Shown here one piece after another: positions 30,777 to 40,318 of a stretch of 64,000 bases of DNA. The number at the start of each line of letters is the position of its first letter. Positions within the stretch are counted from its first letter, which is position 1. Made by a program: the position numbers and the translations under genes. Under the pieces are notes generated by a model. It saw only the letters and a program-made list of their open reading frames with translations. It had not been told where the DNA came from and did not search any database. Source of the DNA: Pseudomonas sp. Seg1 (GTDB taxonomy: Bacteria > Pseudomonadota > Gammaproteobacteria > Pseudomonadales > Pseudomonadaceae); assembly GCF_018326005.1 (NCBI RefSeq), contig NZ_AP021903.1:1924001-1988000 (forward strand), read 5' to 3'.

Positions 30777-31388
30777 ATGACTGATTCCCCCGAGCGTGAC
30801 GAACGCCATCTGGCGCGTATGCAGCGCAAAAAAGCCGTGATCGATGAACGCATCGCCAACTCGCCAGACGAATGCGGTCTGGTGCTGGTGCTGACCGGCA
30901 ATGGCAAAGGCAAAAGCAGCTCGGCATTCGGCATGCTCGCCCGCGCCATGGGCCACGGCATGCAGTGCGGCGTGGTGCAGTTCATCAAGGGCCGTAATAG
31001 CACTGGCGAAGAACTGTTCTTCCGCCGCTTCCCCGAGCAAGTACGTTTCCACGTGATGGGCGAGGGTTTCACCTGGGAGACCCAGGACCGTCAGCGCGAT
31101 ATCGCCGCCGCCGAAGCTGCATGGGCCGTCTCTCGCGAACTGCTGCGCGATGCGTCGATCGGTCTGGTGGTGCTCGACGAACTGAACATCGCCCTCAAGC
31201 ACGGCTACCTCGATCTCGATCAGGTGCTCAGCGACTTGCAGGCGCGTCCACCGATGCAGCACGTGATCGTCACCGGTCGTGCGGCCAAGCCGGAAATGAT
31301 CGAGATGGGCGACACGGTCACCGAAATGGGCATGCTCAAACACGCCTTCCAGGCCGGTATCAAAGCGCAGAAAGGCGTCGAACTTTGA
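30777..31388 (+). CDS. cobO: Corrinoid adenosyltransferase (cob(I)yrinate a,c-diamide)
   Basis: Transfers the 5'-deoxyadenosyl group from ATP to the reduced corrinoid; 203 residues. The P-loop is GNGKGKSS (41-48), followed by FGMLARAMGHGMQCGVVQFIKG, typical of the CobO/BtuR family. GGAGAG at 30765-30770 fixes the start. It is the first gene after the cobalamin riboswitch. Its stop TGA overlaps the TTG start of cobB. Confidence 0.96.
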   Translation: MTDSPERDERHLARMQRKKAVIDERIANSPDECGLVLVLTGNGKGKSSSAFGMLARAMGHGMQCGVVQFIKGRNSTGEELFFRRFPEQVRFHVMGEGFTWETQDRQRDIAAAEAAWAVSRELLRDASIGLVVLDELNIALKHGYLDLDQVLSDLQARPPMQHVIVTGRAAKPEMIEMGDTVTEMGMLKHAFQAGIKAQKGVEL

Positions 31389-32848
31389 ATCAACCACGTC
31401 ACTGCCCGGCGGTCCTCATCGCCGCGCCGGCCTCCGGTCAGGGCAAGACCACCGTCACCGCAGCACTCGCCCGTCTGCATCGCAATCAGGGGCGCAAGGT
31501 CCGCGTGTTCAAATGCGGCCCGGATTTTCTCGACCCGATGATTCTCGAGCGCGCCAGCGGTGCGCCGGTTTATCAATTGGACATGTGGATGGTCGGCGAG
31601 CAGGAAAGCCGTCGCCTGTTATGGGAAGCGGCCGCTGAAGCCGATCTGATTCTGATCGAAGGCGTGATGGGATTGTTTGACGGCACGCCGTCGAGCGCTG
31701 ATCTGGCGCGGCATTTTGGTGTGCCGGTCCTCGGTGTGATCGACGGCACGGCGATGGCGCAGACCTTTGGAGCGTTGGCGCTTGGATTGGCGCGCTATCA
31801 GCCGGACTTGCCGTTTGCCGGCGTGCTGGCCAACCGCGTCGGCACCCTGCGCCATGCGCAATTGCTCGAAGGCAGCCTCACCGAAGGTTTGCGCTGGTAC
31901 GGCGCGTTGTCTCGCGAAACCGGCATCGAACTGCCGAGCCGCCATCTCGGCCTCGTGCAGGCCAGCGAACTGAATGATCTCGACGTGCGCCTCGATGCGG
32001 CCGCCGCAGCGCTTGCCAGCAGTTGCGAGGTAGCGCTGCCACCGGCCGTGGAGTTCGCCGCGCCTGACGTGATCGCCGCCGAGCCATTGCTCGAAGGCGT
32101 GCGCATTGCCGTTGCTCGCGATGAAGCCTTTGCCTTCACCTATGGCGCGAGCCTCGACCTGTTGCGCGCAATGGGTGCCGAATTGAGCTTCTTCTCGCCG
32201 ATCCGCGATACGCAATTACCCGAGGCGGACAGCCTGTATCTGCCCGGTGGTTATCCGGAATTGCATCATGTTGCGCTGTCGCAGAACACCGCGATGCTCG
32301 ACGCGATCCGTGCGCATCACGCGGCTGGCAAACCGTTACTCGCCGAGTGCGGCGGCATGCTGTATCTGCTCGATTCCTTGACTGACGTTGAAGGCACTCG
32401 CGCTGAACTGGTCGGTTTGCTGGCGGGCGATGCGGTGATGCAAAAGCGTCTCGCGGCGTTGGCCCTGCAAGCGGTGGATCTGCCGGAGGGTTCGCTGCGC
32501 GGTCACACCTATCATCATTCCCTGACCACCACCGAGCTGACGCCGATTGCCCGGGGCCTGAGCCCGAATGGCGGGCGCGGGGCCGAGGCGGTTTATCGGG
32601 AAGGGCGGATGACGGCTTCGTACGTGCATTTTTATTTCCCGTCGAATCCGACTGCGATTGCCGCGCTGTTTGCGCCAGATCTCAAGGCCGCCATCGCTGG
32701 CAAGCCAGCTCCCACGGTGGGCGGTGTAAAGCCTGAAGAAATGCGATCGCCATTAGGGACTGGTAATCCAGCTTCTGTGGTGGGTGATGCAATGTCTGAA
32801 GAAACCCAATCCCCTGTGGGAGCTGGCTTGCCAGCGATGGGGCCATGA
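31385..32848 (+). CDS. cobB: Cobyrinate a,c-diamide synthase with REP-encoded C-terminal tail
   Basis: Glutamine- and ATP-dependent amidation of the a and c carboxylates of the corrin ring. The P-loop is APASGQGKTT (14-23), and the glutamine amidotransferase cysteine is C322 in LAECGGMLYL. The frame starts at a TTG (31385) overlapping the cobO stop; no ATG is available, and the first residues match family N-termini. At 487 residues it is about 50 longer than I expect. The extra tail, from about residue 435, is translated from a REP cluster (32692-32840), giving AIAGKPAP and AGLPAMGP. The stop overlaps the bluB start (ATGA). Confidence 0.93.
   Translation: MNQPRHCPAVLIAAPASGQGKTTVTAALARLHRNQGRKVRVFKCGPDFLDPMILERASGAPVYQLDMWMVGEQESRRLLWEAAAEADLILIEGVMGLFDGTPSSADLARHFGVPVLGVIDGTAMAQTFGALALGLARYQPDLPFAGVLANRVGTLRHAQLLEGSLTEGLRWYGALSRETGIELPSRHLGLVQASELNDLDVRLDAAAAALASSCEVALPPAVEFAAPDVIAAEPLLEGVRIAVARDEAFAFTYGASLDLLRAMGAELSFFSPIRDTQLPEADSLYLPGGYPELHHVALSQNTAMLDAIRAHHAAGKPLLAECGGMLYLLDSLTDVEGTRAELVGLLAGDAVMQKRLAALALQAVDLPEGSLRGHTYHHSLTTTELTPIARGLSPNGGRGAEAVYREGRMTASYVHFYFPSNPTAIAALFAPDLKAAIAGKPAPTVGGVKPEEMRSPLGTGNPASVVGDAMSEETQSPVGAGLPAMGP
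32692..32840. repeat. REP cluster inside the cobB 3' end (class A)
   Basis: A REP (ATCGCTGGCAAGCCAGCTCC from 32693) and its inverse (ending CCAGCGAT near 32838) flank a degenerate third copy around 32755-32780 (GGGACTGGTAATCCAGCTTC). The two internal spacers are diverged copies of each other, both containing TGAAGAAA. The whole cluster is open in the cobB frame. Confidence 0.88.
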
Positions 32849-33495
32849 CCGACAACGCATTCTCCGAAGCCGAGCGCGCAGCGGTTTATCGAGCCATCGC
32901 CGAACGCCGCGACATGCGCCATTTCACCGGTGGCACTGTCGCGCCCGAACTGCTGGGGCGACTGCTCGAGGCCGCGCATCAGGCCCCCAGCGTCGGCCTG
33001 ATGCAGCCTTGGCGCTTCATCCGTATCAGCGACCGAGCCCTGCGCGGGCAGATCCAGAATCTGGTGGAAGAAGAACGCATCCGCACCGCCGAAGCGCTCG
33101 GCGAGCGCAGTGACGAGTTCATGAAACTCAAGGTCGAAGGCATCAACGACTGCGCCGAAGTGCTGGTCGCCGCATTGATGGATGATCGCGAGAAACACAT
33201 TTTCGGTCGGCGCACGCTGCCGGAAATGGACATGGCTTCGTTGTCTTGTGCGATTCAAAACCTGTGGCTGGCCTCCCGGGCTGAAGGCTTGGGCATGGGC
33301 TGGGTCTCGCTGTTCGAGCCGCAAGCGTTGGCGGATCTGCTGAAACTGCCGGCCGGCGCCAAGCCGCTGGCGGTTTTGTGTCTGGGCCCGGTCAAGGAAT
33401 TCTATCCGGCGCCGATGCTGGTACTCGAAGGGTGGGCGCAGGCGCGTCCGCTCAATGAGTTGCTGTTTGAGAATTATTGGGGAGTGAGTCAATGA
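32845..33495 (+). CDS. bluB: 5,6-dimethylbenzimidazole synthase
   Basis: Oxygen-dependent flavin-destructase that fragments FMN to make the lower ligand of B12; 216 residues of the nitroreductase fold. Matches include [35 protein letters not shown] and [12 protein letters not shown]. It overlaps cobB by 4 bp (ATGA), and its upstream ribosome-binding region lies in REP sequence (GGGGCC just before the ATG). Its presence implies aerobic, de novo synthesis of dimethylbenzimidazole. Confidence 0.95.
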   Translation: MTDNAFSEAERAAVYRAIAERRDMRHFTGGTVAPELLGRLLEAAHQAPSVGLMQPWRFIRISDRALRGQIQNLVEEERIRTAEALGERSDEFMKLKVEGINDCAEVLVAALMDDREKHIFGRRTLPEMDMASLSCAIQNLWLASRAEGLGMGWVSLFEPQALADLLKLPAGAKPLAVLCLGPVKEFYPAPMLVLEGWAQARPLNELLFENYWGVSQ

Positions 33496-34400
33496 GTGTG
33501 GCGTTGTTGAGTGTCGCCGCGGTCGCGCTGGATGCGCTGCTGGGTGAACCGAAACGCTGGCATCCGCTGGTGGCGTTCGGCAATTTTGCCGGGCGCATCG
33601 AGCAACGTTTCAACGCCGGCGGACGTGGCTGGCGCAGCCATGGCGTCACCGCGTGGGTGATCGCGGTGCTGCCGCTGACGTTGCTCGCCACCGCGTTTTC
33701 CTGGGCGCCGTACGTGGGCTGGCTCGTCGAAATTCTTGCGCTGTATTGCGCCCTCGGTATGCGCAGCCTCGGTGAGCACGTCGCGCCGGTTGCCGCGGCG
33801 TTGCGCGCCGATGATCTGGAGGAAGCGCGCAAGCGTGTCGGTTATCTGGTCAGCCGCCAGACCAGCGAACTCAACAGCACTGCGGTCGCCCGCGCCGCTA
33901 CTGAATCGGTGCTGGAGAACGGCAGCGATGCGGTGTTCGCCGCGCTGTTCTGGTTTGTCGTGGCCGGTGCGCCGGGCGTGGTGCTGTATCGCTTGAGCAA
34001 TACGCTCGACGCGATGTGGGGCTATCGCAACGAACGCTTCGAGCGCTTCGGCTGGTGCGCGGCAAAAATCGACGATGTCCTTAACTACATTCCTGCACGG
34101 CTTGTTGCTTTGACCTACGCAGTGCTGGGCAAAACCCGACTCGCCTTGAAATGCTGGCGTACCCAAGGCCCGCAGTGGGACAGCCCCAACGCCGGCCCGG
34201 TGATGGCAGCAGGGGCTGGTGCGCTCGGCGTGGAATTGGGTGGTCCGGCGATTTATCACGGCGAACTGCATGAGCGTCCGCAACTCGGCGAAGGCCCAGC
34301 GGCCGATGCCGATTCCATCGACCGTGGCTGGCAATTGGTCCAGCGCGGCGTATGGTTATGGCTGCTGATTCTCTGCGTGGGGGCTGAATTCTATGCTTGA
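33492..34400 (+). CDS. cbiB: Adenosylcobinamide-phosphate synthase
   Basis: Membrane enzyme that attaches the aminopropanol-phosphate arm to adenosylcobyrate; 302 residues with several hydrophobic segments. Family motifs are [17 protein letters not shown] at the N-terminus and [22 protein letters not shown], with [19 protein letters not shown] later. Known as CobD in the Pseudomonas denitrificans naming. It overlaps bluB by 4 bp and the next gene by 8 bp. Confidence 0.95.
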   Translation: MSVALLSVAAVALDALLGEPKRWHPLVAFGNFAGRIEQRFNAGGRGWRSHGVTAWVIAVLPLTLLATAFSWAPYVGWLVEILALYCALGMRSLGEHVAPVAAALRADDLEEARKRVGYLVSRQTSELNSTAVARAATESVLENGSDAVFAALFWFVVAGAPGVVLYRLSNTLDAMWGYRNERFERFGWCAAKIDDVLNYIPARLVALTYAVLGKTRLALKCWRTQGPQWDSPNAGPVMAAGAGALGVELGGPAIYHGELHERPQLGEGPAADADSIDRGWQLVQRGVWLWLLILCVGAEFYA

Positions 34401-35385
34401 GCACGGTGGCCGGCTGCGCAAGGCTGCACACGATTACGGCATCGCCGAGGCTGACTGGCTCGACCTGTCCAGCGGACTGGCGCCGTGGCCGTTTCCAGTC
34501 CCGGAGATTCCGCTGCGCGCCTGGGCGCGATTGCCGGAAACCGATGATGGTCTCGAGCAGGCGGCATGCGATTACTACGGCGCGGCGCAGGTGTTGCCGG
34601 TGGCCGGTTCGCAGATGGCCATCCAGTTGCTGCCGCGTTTGCGTCGTGCCGGCAAGGTCGGCGTGCTGTCGCCGTGTTATGCCGAGCATGCCGAGGCCTG
34701 GCGGCGCAGCGGCTACATCGTGCGCGAAGTGCTGGAACAGGAAGTCGAATTCTTTCTCGACAGCCTCGATGTGCTGGTGGTGGTCAACCCGAACAACCCG
34801 ACCGGCCTGAGCCTGACCCCGGCGCGCCTGCTCGACTGGCATGCGCGGCTCGCTCAGCGCGGTGGCTGGCTGGTGGTCGATGAAGCATTTATGGACAACA
34901 CGCCGCAACTGAGCCTGGCCGCGCATACTCACTTGGTCGGTCTGATTGTGTTGCGCTCGTTCGGCAAGTTTTTTGGCCTGGCCGGAGTGCGGTTGGGCTT
35001 TGTGCTGGCCGAGCGCAAGTTGCTCAAGCTACTCGCCGAACAGGTCGGGCCGTGGGTCGTGAGCGGACCGACGCGGGTGCTTGGTCAGGCCTGTCTGCAA
35101 GACACCGAAGGTCACACCCGTCAGCGCATTCGCAGCGATGAAGCGAGCGAGCGGCTGGCGCTGTTGCTGGAACGCTATGGCTTCAAACCGCACGGCGGTT
35201 GCGCGCTGTTTCAGTGGCTGATCACCGAGCAGGCGCAAGCGCTGCACGAATTCATGGCCCGACGCGGCATCCTCCTGCGCATCTTCACTCACAACAGCAG
35301 TCTGCGTTTCGGCCTGCCTGCCGATGCAGCTGAAGAGGCGCGCCTCGAACAGGCGCTGCAAGCTTTCGCCAAGGAAACCCGATGA
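34393..35385 (+). CDS. cobD: Threonine-phosphate decarboxylase
   Basis: PLP-dependent aminotransferase-fold enzyme that makes (R)-1-amino-2-propanol phosphate for the nucleotide loop; 330 residues (CobC in the P. denitrificans naming). The Schiff-base lysine is K192 in [27 protein letters not shown] is the cofactor-pocket motif. It overlaps cbiB by 8 bp and cobQ by 4 bp (ATGA). Confidence 0.95.
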   Translation: MLEHGGRLRKAAHDYGIAEADWLDLSSGLAPWPFPVPEIPLRAWARLPETDDGLEQAACDYYGAAQVLPVAGSQMAIQLLPRLRRAGKVGVLSPCYAEHAEAWRRSGYIVREVLEQEVEFFLDSLDVLVVVNPNNPTGLSLTPARLLDWHARLAQRGGWLVVDEAFMDNTPQLSLAAHTHLVGLIVLRSFGKFFGLAGVRLGFVLAERKLLKLLAEQVGPWVVSGPTRVLGQACLQDTEGHTRQRIRSDEASERLALLLERYGFKPHGGCALFQWLITEQAQALHEFMARRGILLRIFTHNSSLRFGLPADAAEEARLEQALQAFAKETR

Positions 35386-36833
35386 CAACCCTGATGGTGC
35401 AAGGCACCACCTCCGACGCCGGCAAAAGCACCTTGGTGACGGCGCTATGCCGCTGGGCGACCCGCCAAGGCATCGCCGTGGTGCCGTTCAAACCACAGAA
35501 CATGGCGCTCAACAGCGCGGTGACCGCTGACGGCGGTGAGATTGGTCGCGCGCAAGCGGTGCAGGCACAAGCGGCGAATCTTGAACCACACACCGACATG
35601 AATCCGGTCTTGCTCAAACCCAACAATGACACCGGCGCGCAAGTGATCATCCATGGCCGTGCCGTCACCAGCATGAACGCCGTGGCGTATCACGATTACA
35701 AGGCCATCGCGATGCAAGCCGTGCTGGCCTCGCACCAACGGCTCAGCGCGGCGTATCCGCTGGTCATGGTCGAGGGCGCGGGGTCGCCGGCGGAGATCAA
35801 TCTGCGTGCCGGCGATATCGCCAACATGGGCTTTGCCGAAGCGGTGGATTGTCCGGTGTTGCTGATCGCCGACATCAATCGCGGCGGGGTTTTCGCCCAC
35901 TTGGTCGGCACGCTGGAACTGCTCTCGCCGAGCGAACAGGCGCGGGTCAAGGGCTTCATCATCAACCGTTTTCGTGGCGACATCGCCTTGCTGCAACCGG
36001 GCCTCGACTGGCTTGAGCAGCGCACCGGCAAACCGGTGGTGGGCGTGCTGCCGTACGTGATGGACCTGCATCTTGAAGCCGAGGACGGTATCGATCAGCG
36101 CCAGACCGACAAGGCCGAACAGGTATTGAAAGTGGTGGTGCCGGTGTTGCCGCGGATCAGCAACCACACCGATTTCGATCCGCTGCGTTTGCATCCGCAA
36201 GTCGATCTGCAATTTGTCGGTCCGGGCCAGGCGATTCCGCCGGCGGATCTGATCATCCTGCCGGGTTCGAAAAGCGTGCGCAGTGATCTCGCGTATCTGC
36301 GCGCCAACGGTTGGGAAACGGCGATCAGCCGTCACCTGCGTTACGGCGGCAAAGTCTTGGGGATTTGCGGCGGTCTGCAGATGCTCGGTGAGCAGGTGCA
36401 TGACCCGCTGGGCCTGGAAGGCGCGCCGGGTTCCAGCGCCGGTCTGGGTTTGCTGGCGTTTGCAACGACGCTGGAGGCCGAGAAGCAACTGCGCAATGTG
36501 CGCGGGCGTCTGGCGCTGGAAGAGGCTGAGGTCAGCGGCTATGAGATTCATGCCGGTGTGACCAGCGGGCCGGCGCTGGAGCATGCGGCGGTGCATCTGG
36601 ATGATGGTCGTTGCGACGGTGCGCAAAGTCTTGACGGGCAGGTGTTTGGCACCTATTTGCATGGCTTGTTCGAATCGCCGGCAGCCAGTGCGGCGCTGTT
36701 GCGCTGGGCGGGGCTGAGCGACGTGCAGGAGGTGGATTACCACGGCTTGCGCGAGCGCGATATCGAGCGCTTGGCGGATCTGGTGGAGAAGCATCTGGAT
36801 ACCGATTTGTTGCGTCAGCTCTGTGGGATTTGA
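35382..36833 (+). CDS. cobQ: Cobyric acid synthase
   Basis: Amidates the b, d, e and g side chains of adenosylcobyrinate a,c-diamide using glutamine and ATP; 483 residues, standard length. The N-terminal ATPase motif is [10 protein letters not shown]. The amidotransferase nucleophile is C329 in [11 protein letters not shown], and the C-terminal GTYLHGLFE carries the catalytic His. A 148-bp gap holding a REP pair separates it from cobU; the other neighbours in this operon overlap or nearly touch. Confidence 0.97.
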   Translation: MTTLMVQGTTSDAGKSTLVTALCRWATRQGIAVVPFKPQNMALNSAVTADGGEIGRAQAVQAQAANLEPHTDMNPVLLKPNNDTGAQVIIHGRAVTSMNAVAYHDYKAIAMQAVLASHQRLSAAYPLVMVEGAGSPAEINLRAGDIANMGFAEAVDCPVLLIADINRGGVFAHLVGTLELLSPSEQARVKGFIINRFRGDIALLQPGLDWLEQRTGKPVVGVLPYVMDLHLEAEDGIDQRQTDKAEQVLKVVVPVLPRISNHTDFDPLRLHPQVDLQFVGPGQAIPPADLIILPGSKSVRSDLAYLRANGWETAISRHLRYGGKVLGICGGLQMLGEQVHDPLGLEGAPGSSAGLGLLAFATTLEAEKQLRNVRGRLALEEAEVSGYEIHAGVTSGPALEHAAVHLDDGRCDGAQSLDGQVFGTYLHGLFESPAASAALLRWAGLSDVQEVDYHGLRERDIERLADLVEKHLDTDLLRQLCGI

Positions 36834-36848
36834 GTTGCCTGTGCTGGC

Positions 36849-36945
36849 CTCATCGCTGGCAAGCCAGCTTCCACAAGTATTGATGTCGGCTGCAAATTTT
36901 GTGAACACCTTTGAACCCTGTGGGAGCTGGCTTGCCAGCGAAGAG
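36849..36945. repeat. REP pair between cobQ and cobU (class A)
   Basis: TCATCGCTGGCAAGCCAGCT (from 36850) and its inverse ending CCAGCGAAG near 36944, about 42 bp apart. It lies within the cob operon and may set differential mRNA stability between its two halves (inference). Confidence 0.9.
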
Positions 36946-36981
36946 GCCGGTTGGCTCACTACACATTTTTCTGGATGACCC

Positions 36982-37503
36982 ATGCTCCAACTGATCCTCG
37001 GCGGCGCCCGCTCCGGCAAAAGTCGCCTGGCAGAAAAACTCGCCAGCGACACTCAACTGGCCGTGACCTACATCGCCACCAGCCAGACGCTGGACGGTGA
37101 AATGAGCGACCGCGTCGCCCATCATCGTGCCCGCCGCCCCGCTGAATGGGCGCTCATCGAAGAACCGCTGGAGCTTGCTCGCGTATTGCGCGAAAACGCC
37201 AGTGCCGAGCGTTGCCTGCTGATCGATTGCCTGACCCTGTGGATGACCAATCTGCTGATGCTCGACGATGCCGAACGCCTCGCTGCCGAACGCGAAGCCC
37301 TGCTCGATTGCCTGGCGTCACTGCCGGGGGAAATCATTTTTGTCAGCAACGAGACCGGAATGGGTGTCGTGCCGCTGGGCGAATTGACTCGCCGCTACGT
37401 CGATGAAGCCGGTTGGCTGCATCAAGCTCTGGCCGAGCGTTGTCAGCGTGTTGTCCTGACCGTCGCCGGCCTGCCCCTGACCCTGAAAGGATCTGCCTTA
37501 TGA
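36982..37503 (+). CDS. cobU: Adenosylcobinamide kinase / GTP:adenosylcobinamide-phosphate guanylyltransferase
   Basis: Bifunctional enzyme that phosphorylates adenosylcobinamide and activates it with GTP; 173 residues (CobP in the P. denitrificans naming). The P-loop is GGARSGKS (7-14). The guanylylated His is expected in [10 protein letters not shown] (H47 or H48). The stop overlaps the cobT ATG. Confidence 0.96.
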   Translation: MLQLILGGARSGKSRLAEKLASDTQLAVTYIATSQTLDGEMSDRVAHHRARRPAEWALIEEPLELARVLRENASAERCLLIDCLTLWMTNLLMLDDAERLAAEREALLDCLASLPGEIIFVSNETGMGVVPLGELTRRYVDEAGWLHQALAERCQRVVLTVAGLPLTLKGSAL

Positions 37504-38555
37504 CCCACACCTGGTGGCTGAACCCGTGCAAACCGGTGCACTCCGATATCGTTGAGCAAGCGGCGGCGCGGCAACAGCAATTGACCAAACCGGCCGGTTC
37601 CCTGGGGCGCCTTGAGTCCGTGGCGGTGCAACTGGCCGGTCTGCAAGGGCAGGTCAAACCGACGCTTGAGCAGATCTGGATTGCGATTTTTGCTGGCGAT
37701 CACGGCGTGGTCGCTGAAGGCGTTTCCGCGTTTCCACAGGAAGTCACCGGGCAGATGCTGCTCAACTTCGTCAGTGGCGGGGCGGCGATCAGCGTGTTGG
37801 CGCGCCAGCTCAATGCGCAACTGGAAGTGGTGGATCTGGGCACGGTGACGCCGTCGCTGAATCTGCCGGGCGTACGTCACTTGAACATCGGCGCGGGTAC
37901 GGCGAATTTCGTTCAGGGCGCCGCGATGACCCAGGCGCAAGGCGAACTCGCGTTGCAGGCCGGTCGCGACAGCGTACTGCGGGCGAAAGCGGCAGGCGCG
38001 CAGTTGTTCATCGGCGGCGAAATGGGCATTGGCAATACCACCGCTGCGAGCGCGCTGGCGTGTGCGTTGCTCGACTGCCCGGTGGTGCATCTGACCGGTC
38101 CCGGGACTGGTTTGAATGCCGAAGGCGTCAGCCATAAAGCGCAAGTGATCGAGCGTGGTTTGGCCTTGCACGCGGCGCAACGGGGTGATGCGTTGCAGAC
38201 GCTGTTCAATCTGGGTGGTTTCGAGATTGCGGCGCTGGTCGGCGCGTATCTGGCAGCGGCGCAGGAGGGTGTCGCGGTGCTGGTCGATGGCTTTATCTGC
38301 ACCGTCGCTGCGCTGGTAGCTGTACGCCTGAATCCGGCCTGCCGCGAGTGGCTGCTGTTTGGTCACCGTGGCGCGGAACCGGGTCACCGGCATGTGCTGG
38401 AAACGTTGAACGCCGAACCATTGCTGGAACTCGGTCTGCGCCTGGGCGAAGGCAGCGGAGCGGCGTTGGCGGTGCCGCTGTTGCGTCTGGCCTGTGATCT
38501 GCACGGGCAGATGGCGACGTTCGCCGAAGCGGCGGTGGCGGATCGTCCGGCATGA
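37500..38555 (+). CDS. cobT: Nicotinate-nucleotide:dimethylbenzimidazole phosphoribosyltransferase
   Basis: Makes alpha-ribazole 5'-phosphate from dimethylbenzimidazole and nicotinate mononucleotide; 351 residues from [12 protein letters not shown]. Family segments include [30 protein letters not shown] and [15 protein letters not shown]. The catalytic base E317 is present in [10 protein letters not shown], at the same number as in the Salmonella enzyme. It overlaps cobU and the next gene by 4 bp each. Confidence 0.97.
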   Translation: MTHTWWLNPCKPVHSDIVEQAAARQQQLTKPAGSLGRLESVAVQLAGLQGQVKPTLEQIWIAIFAGDHGVVAEGVSAFPQEVTGQMLLNFVSGGAAISVLARQLNAQLEVVDLGTVTPSLNLPGVRHLNIGAGTANFVQGAAMTQAQGELALQAGRDSVLRAKAAGAQLFIGGEMGIGNTTAASALACALLDCPVVHLTGPGTGLNAEGVSHKAQVIERGLALHAAQRGDALQTLFNLGGFEIAALVGAYLAAAQEGVAVLVDGFICTVAALVAVRLNPACREWLLFGHRGAEPGHRHVLETLNAEPLLELGLRLGEGSGAALAVPLLRLACDLHGQMATFAEAAVADRPA

Positions 38556-39127
38556 CTTTGCGTCTGGATCTGCTGCGCCACGGTGAGACGGAACTGGGTG
38601 GTGGCTTGCGCGGCAGCCTCGACGATGCGCTCACTGAGAAGGGCTGGGCGCAGATGCGTGCGGCGGTCATCGCGGGCGGGCCGTGGGATCGTCTGGTCAG
38701 TTCGCCGTTGCAGCGTTGTGCGCGCTTTGCCGCTGAGTTGGGCGAGCAATTGAATCTGCCGGTGCAACTGGACAAGGATCTGCAGGAACTGCATTTCGGT
38801 GCGTGGGAAGGGCAGAGCGCGGCGGCGTTGATGGAAACCGATGCCGAGGCGTTGGGGCTGTTTTGGGCGGATCCCTATTCATTTACGCCGCCGCAAGGGG
38901 AGCCAGTCGGCGATTTTTCTGCACGGGTGTTGGCGGCGGTTGCGCGGTTGCACAGGGCTTACGCGGGTGAGCGGGTGCTGCTGATCAGTCATGGCGGAGT
39001 GATGCGCCTGTTGCTGGCGCGGGCGCGAGGGTTGCCTCGTGAGCAACTGCTTAATGTCGAAGTCACTCATGGGGCATTGTTCTCACTGACCGTCGACGCT
39101 GATGGCTCGCTCAAGGAAGGTCGCTGA
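38552..39127 (+). CDS. cobC: Alpha-ribazole phosphatase family protein (histidine phosphatase)
   Basis: A 191-residue histidine phosphatase that removes phosphate from alpha-ribazole phosphate or adenosylcobalamin phosphate. The phosphohistidine is H10 in [11 protein letters not shown]; the second catalytic His is in [14 protein letters not shown]. It overlaps cobT by 4 bp. The specific substrate is inferred from its position in the operon. Confidence 0.93.
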   Translation: MTLRLDLLRHGETELGGGLRGSLDDALTEKGWAQMRAAVIAGGPWDRLVSSPLQRCARFAAELGEQLNLPVQLDKDLQELHFGAWEGQSAAALMETDAEALGLFWADPYSFTPPQGEPVGDFSARVLAAVARLHRAYAGERVLLISHGGVMRLLLARARGLPREQLLNVEVTHGALFSLTVDADGSLKEGR

Positions 39128-39128
39128 C

Positions 39129-39860
39129 ATGTTGCCGCTGTGGATCGCCCTGCAATTTCTCAGCAGTTTGCCGATTCGTTTGCCGGGGATGCCGGAGCCT
39201 GAACAGCTTGGGCGTTCGCTGCTGTTTTATCCGCTGGTCGGGCTGCTGTTCGGCGTGATGCTCTGGGCGCTGAATCTGGCGTTGGCGGGCGCGCCGCTGT
39301 TGCTGAACGGGGCGTTGCTGTTGACGGTTTGGGTGTTGCTCAGCGGGGCATTGCATCTTGATGGACTCGCCGACAGCGCCGATGCCTGGCTCGGCGGTTT
39401 TGGTGATCGCGAGCGCACGCTGACGATCATGAAGGATCCACGTAGCGGGCCGATTGCGGTGGTGACGCTGGTGTTGGTGTTATTGCTGAAGTTCGCGGCG
39501 CTGCTGGCGTTGATCGAACAGCAGCAGACGCTGGCGCTGATCATCGTGCCGGTGCTGGGGCGGGCGGCGCTGCTCGGGTTGTTTCTGACCACGCCGTATG
39601 TGCGGGCCGGTGGCTTGGGGCAAGCGTTGGCCGATCATCTGCCTCGCAAAGCGGGTTGGTGGGTTGTTGCGGTGAGCGCGTTGGCGTGTGTGCTGATTGC
39701 CGGGTTCAAGGCTGTTGTTGCGCTGCTGGTGGCGGTTGTCGTGTTCGTCTGGCTGCGGCGAGTGATGGTGCGGCGGTTGGGCGGTACGACCGGAGACACG
39801 GCGGGGGCGTTGCTGGAGTTGCTGGAGATGGCGGTGCTGGTTGGGCTGGTTTTGGTCTGA
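39129..39860 (+). CDS. cobS: Adenosylcobinamide-GDP ribazoletransferase
   Basis: Integral membrane cobalamin synthase joining adenosylcobinamide-GDP and alpha-ribazole; 243 residues with about six hydrophobic segments (CobV in the P. denitrificans naming). Conserved motifs are FLSSLPIRLPG near the N-terminus and HLDGLADSADAWLGGFGDRERTLTIMKD. AAGGAAGG lies 8 nt before the ATG. It is the last gene of the operon; a REP-derived array follows. Confidence 0.95.
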   Translation: MLPLWIALQFLSSLPIRLPGMPEPEQLGRSLLFYPLVGLLFGVMLWALNLALAGAPLLLNGALLLTVWVLLSGALHLDGLADSADAWLGGFGDRERTLTIMKDPRSGPIAVVTLVLVLLLKFAALLALIEQQQTLALIIVPVLGRAALLGLFLTTPYVRAGGLGQALADHLPRKAGWWVVAVSALACVLIAGFKAVVALLVAVVVFVWLRRVMVRRLGGTTGDTAGALLELLEMAVLVGLVLV

Positions 39861-39870
39861 CAGATTTCTG

Positions 39871-40236
39871 TTGAATCTGCTGGCCTCATCGCTGGCAAGC
39901 CAGCTCCCACAGGTATTGGGGTGGTTTGCCGATTTTTGGGCAATGTCATTTCCTGTAGAAATTTTATGTTGAATCTGCTGGCAAGCCAGCTCCCACAGGT
40001 ATTGGGGTGGTTTGCCGATTTTGGGCAATGTCATTTCCTGTATAAATTTTATGTTGAATCTGCTGGCAAGCCAGCTCCCACAGGTATTGGGGTGGTTTGC
40101 CGATTTTTGGGCAATGTCATTTCCTGTAGAAATTTTATGTTGAATCTGCTGGCAAGCCAGCACCCACAGGTATTGGGGGGATTTGCAGATTTTGTGGGCA
40201 ATATCATTCTCTGTGGGAGCTGGCTTGCCAGCGATA
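39871..40236. repeat. REP-derived tandem array: four direct units plus one inverse REP
   Basis: Four direct units start at 39871, 39969, 40054 and 40140, each beginning TTGAATCTGCTGGC. Lengths are 98, 85, 86 and about 97 bp. Unit 1 alone keeps the full REP stem; units 2-4 lack the 12-bp CCTCATCGCTGG segment. Units 2 and 3 differ mainly at single bases. The last unit ends with a full inverse REP (TGTGGGAGCTGGCTTGCCAG, from 40212). This occupies the 458-bp cobS-marR gap, with no gene. Confidence 0.93.
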
Positions 40237-40283
40237 GCAATCCTTCAGGCACCACAAATGTTATGGGTGAACTCATCTGTAAC

Positions 40284-40312
40284 TTGATTTAACACAGTCG
40301 CGGGTATATACA
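40284..40312 (+). promoter_or_regulatory. Putative marR promoter giving a leaderless transcript
   Basis: TTGATT (40284-40289), a 17-bp spacer and TATACA (40307-40312). A start site 6-7 nt on would fall at or next to the ATG at 40319. No Shine-Dalgarno is present between the two. Confidence 0.55.
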
Positions 40313-40315
40313 CGC
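40300..40315. promoter_or_regulatory. Putative MarR operator 1
   Basis: GCGGGTATATACACGC is a 16-bp palindrome with one mismatch that covers the -10 element of the marR promoter. It matches the perfect palindrome before the neighbouring MFS gene, so autorepression is likely. Confidence 0.75.
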
Positions 40316-40318
40316 ATC

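Noticed and set aside
35445..37052. Minus-strand open frame of 535 codons opposite cobQ
   Set aside because: Antisense to cobQ and running through a REP; no family features.
39871..40236. CRISPR array
   Set aside because: Repeats are contiguous units of about 86 bp with no variable spacers, they contain a REP core, and no cas genes are present.
39921..40292. Frames through the REP array (123 and 75 codons)
   Set aside because: They are translations of repeat units without starts or codon bias. Unlike the cobB case, they are not attached to a real gene.
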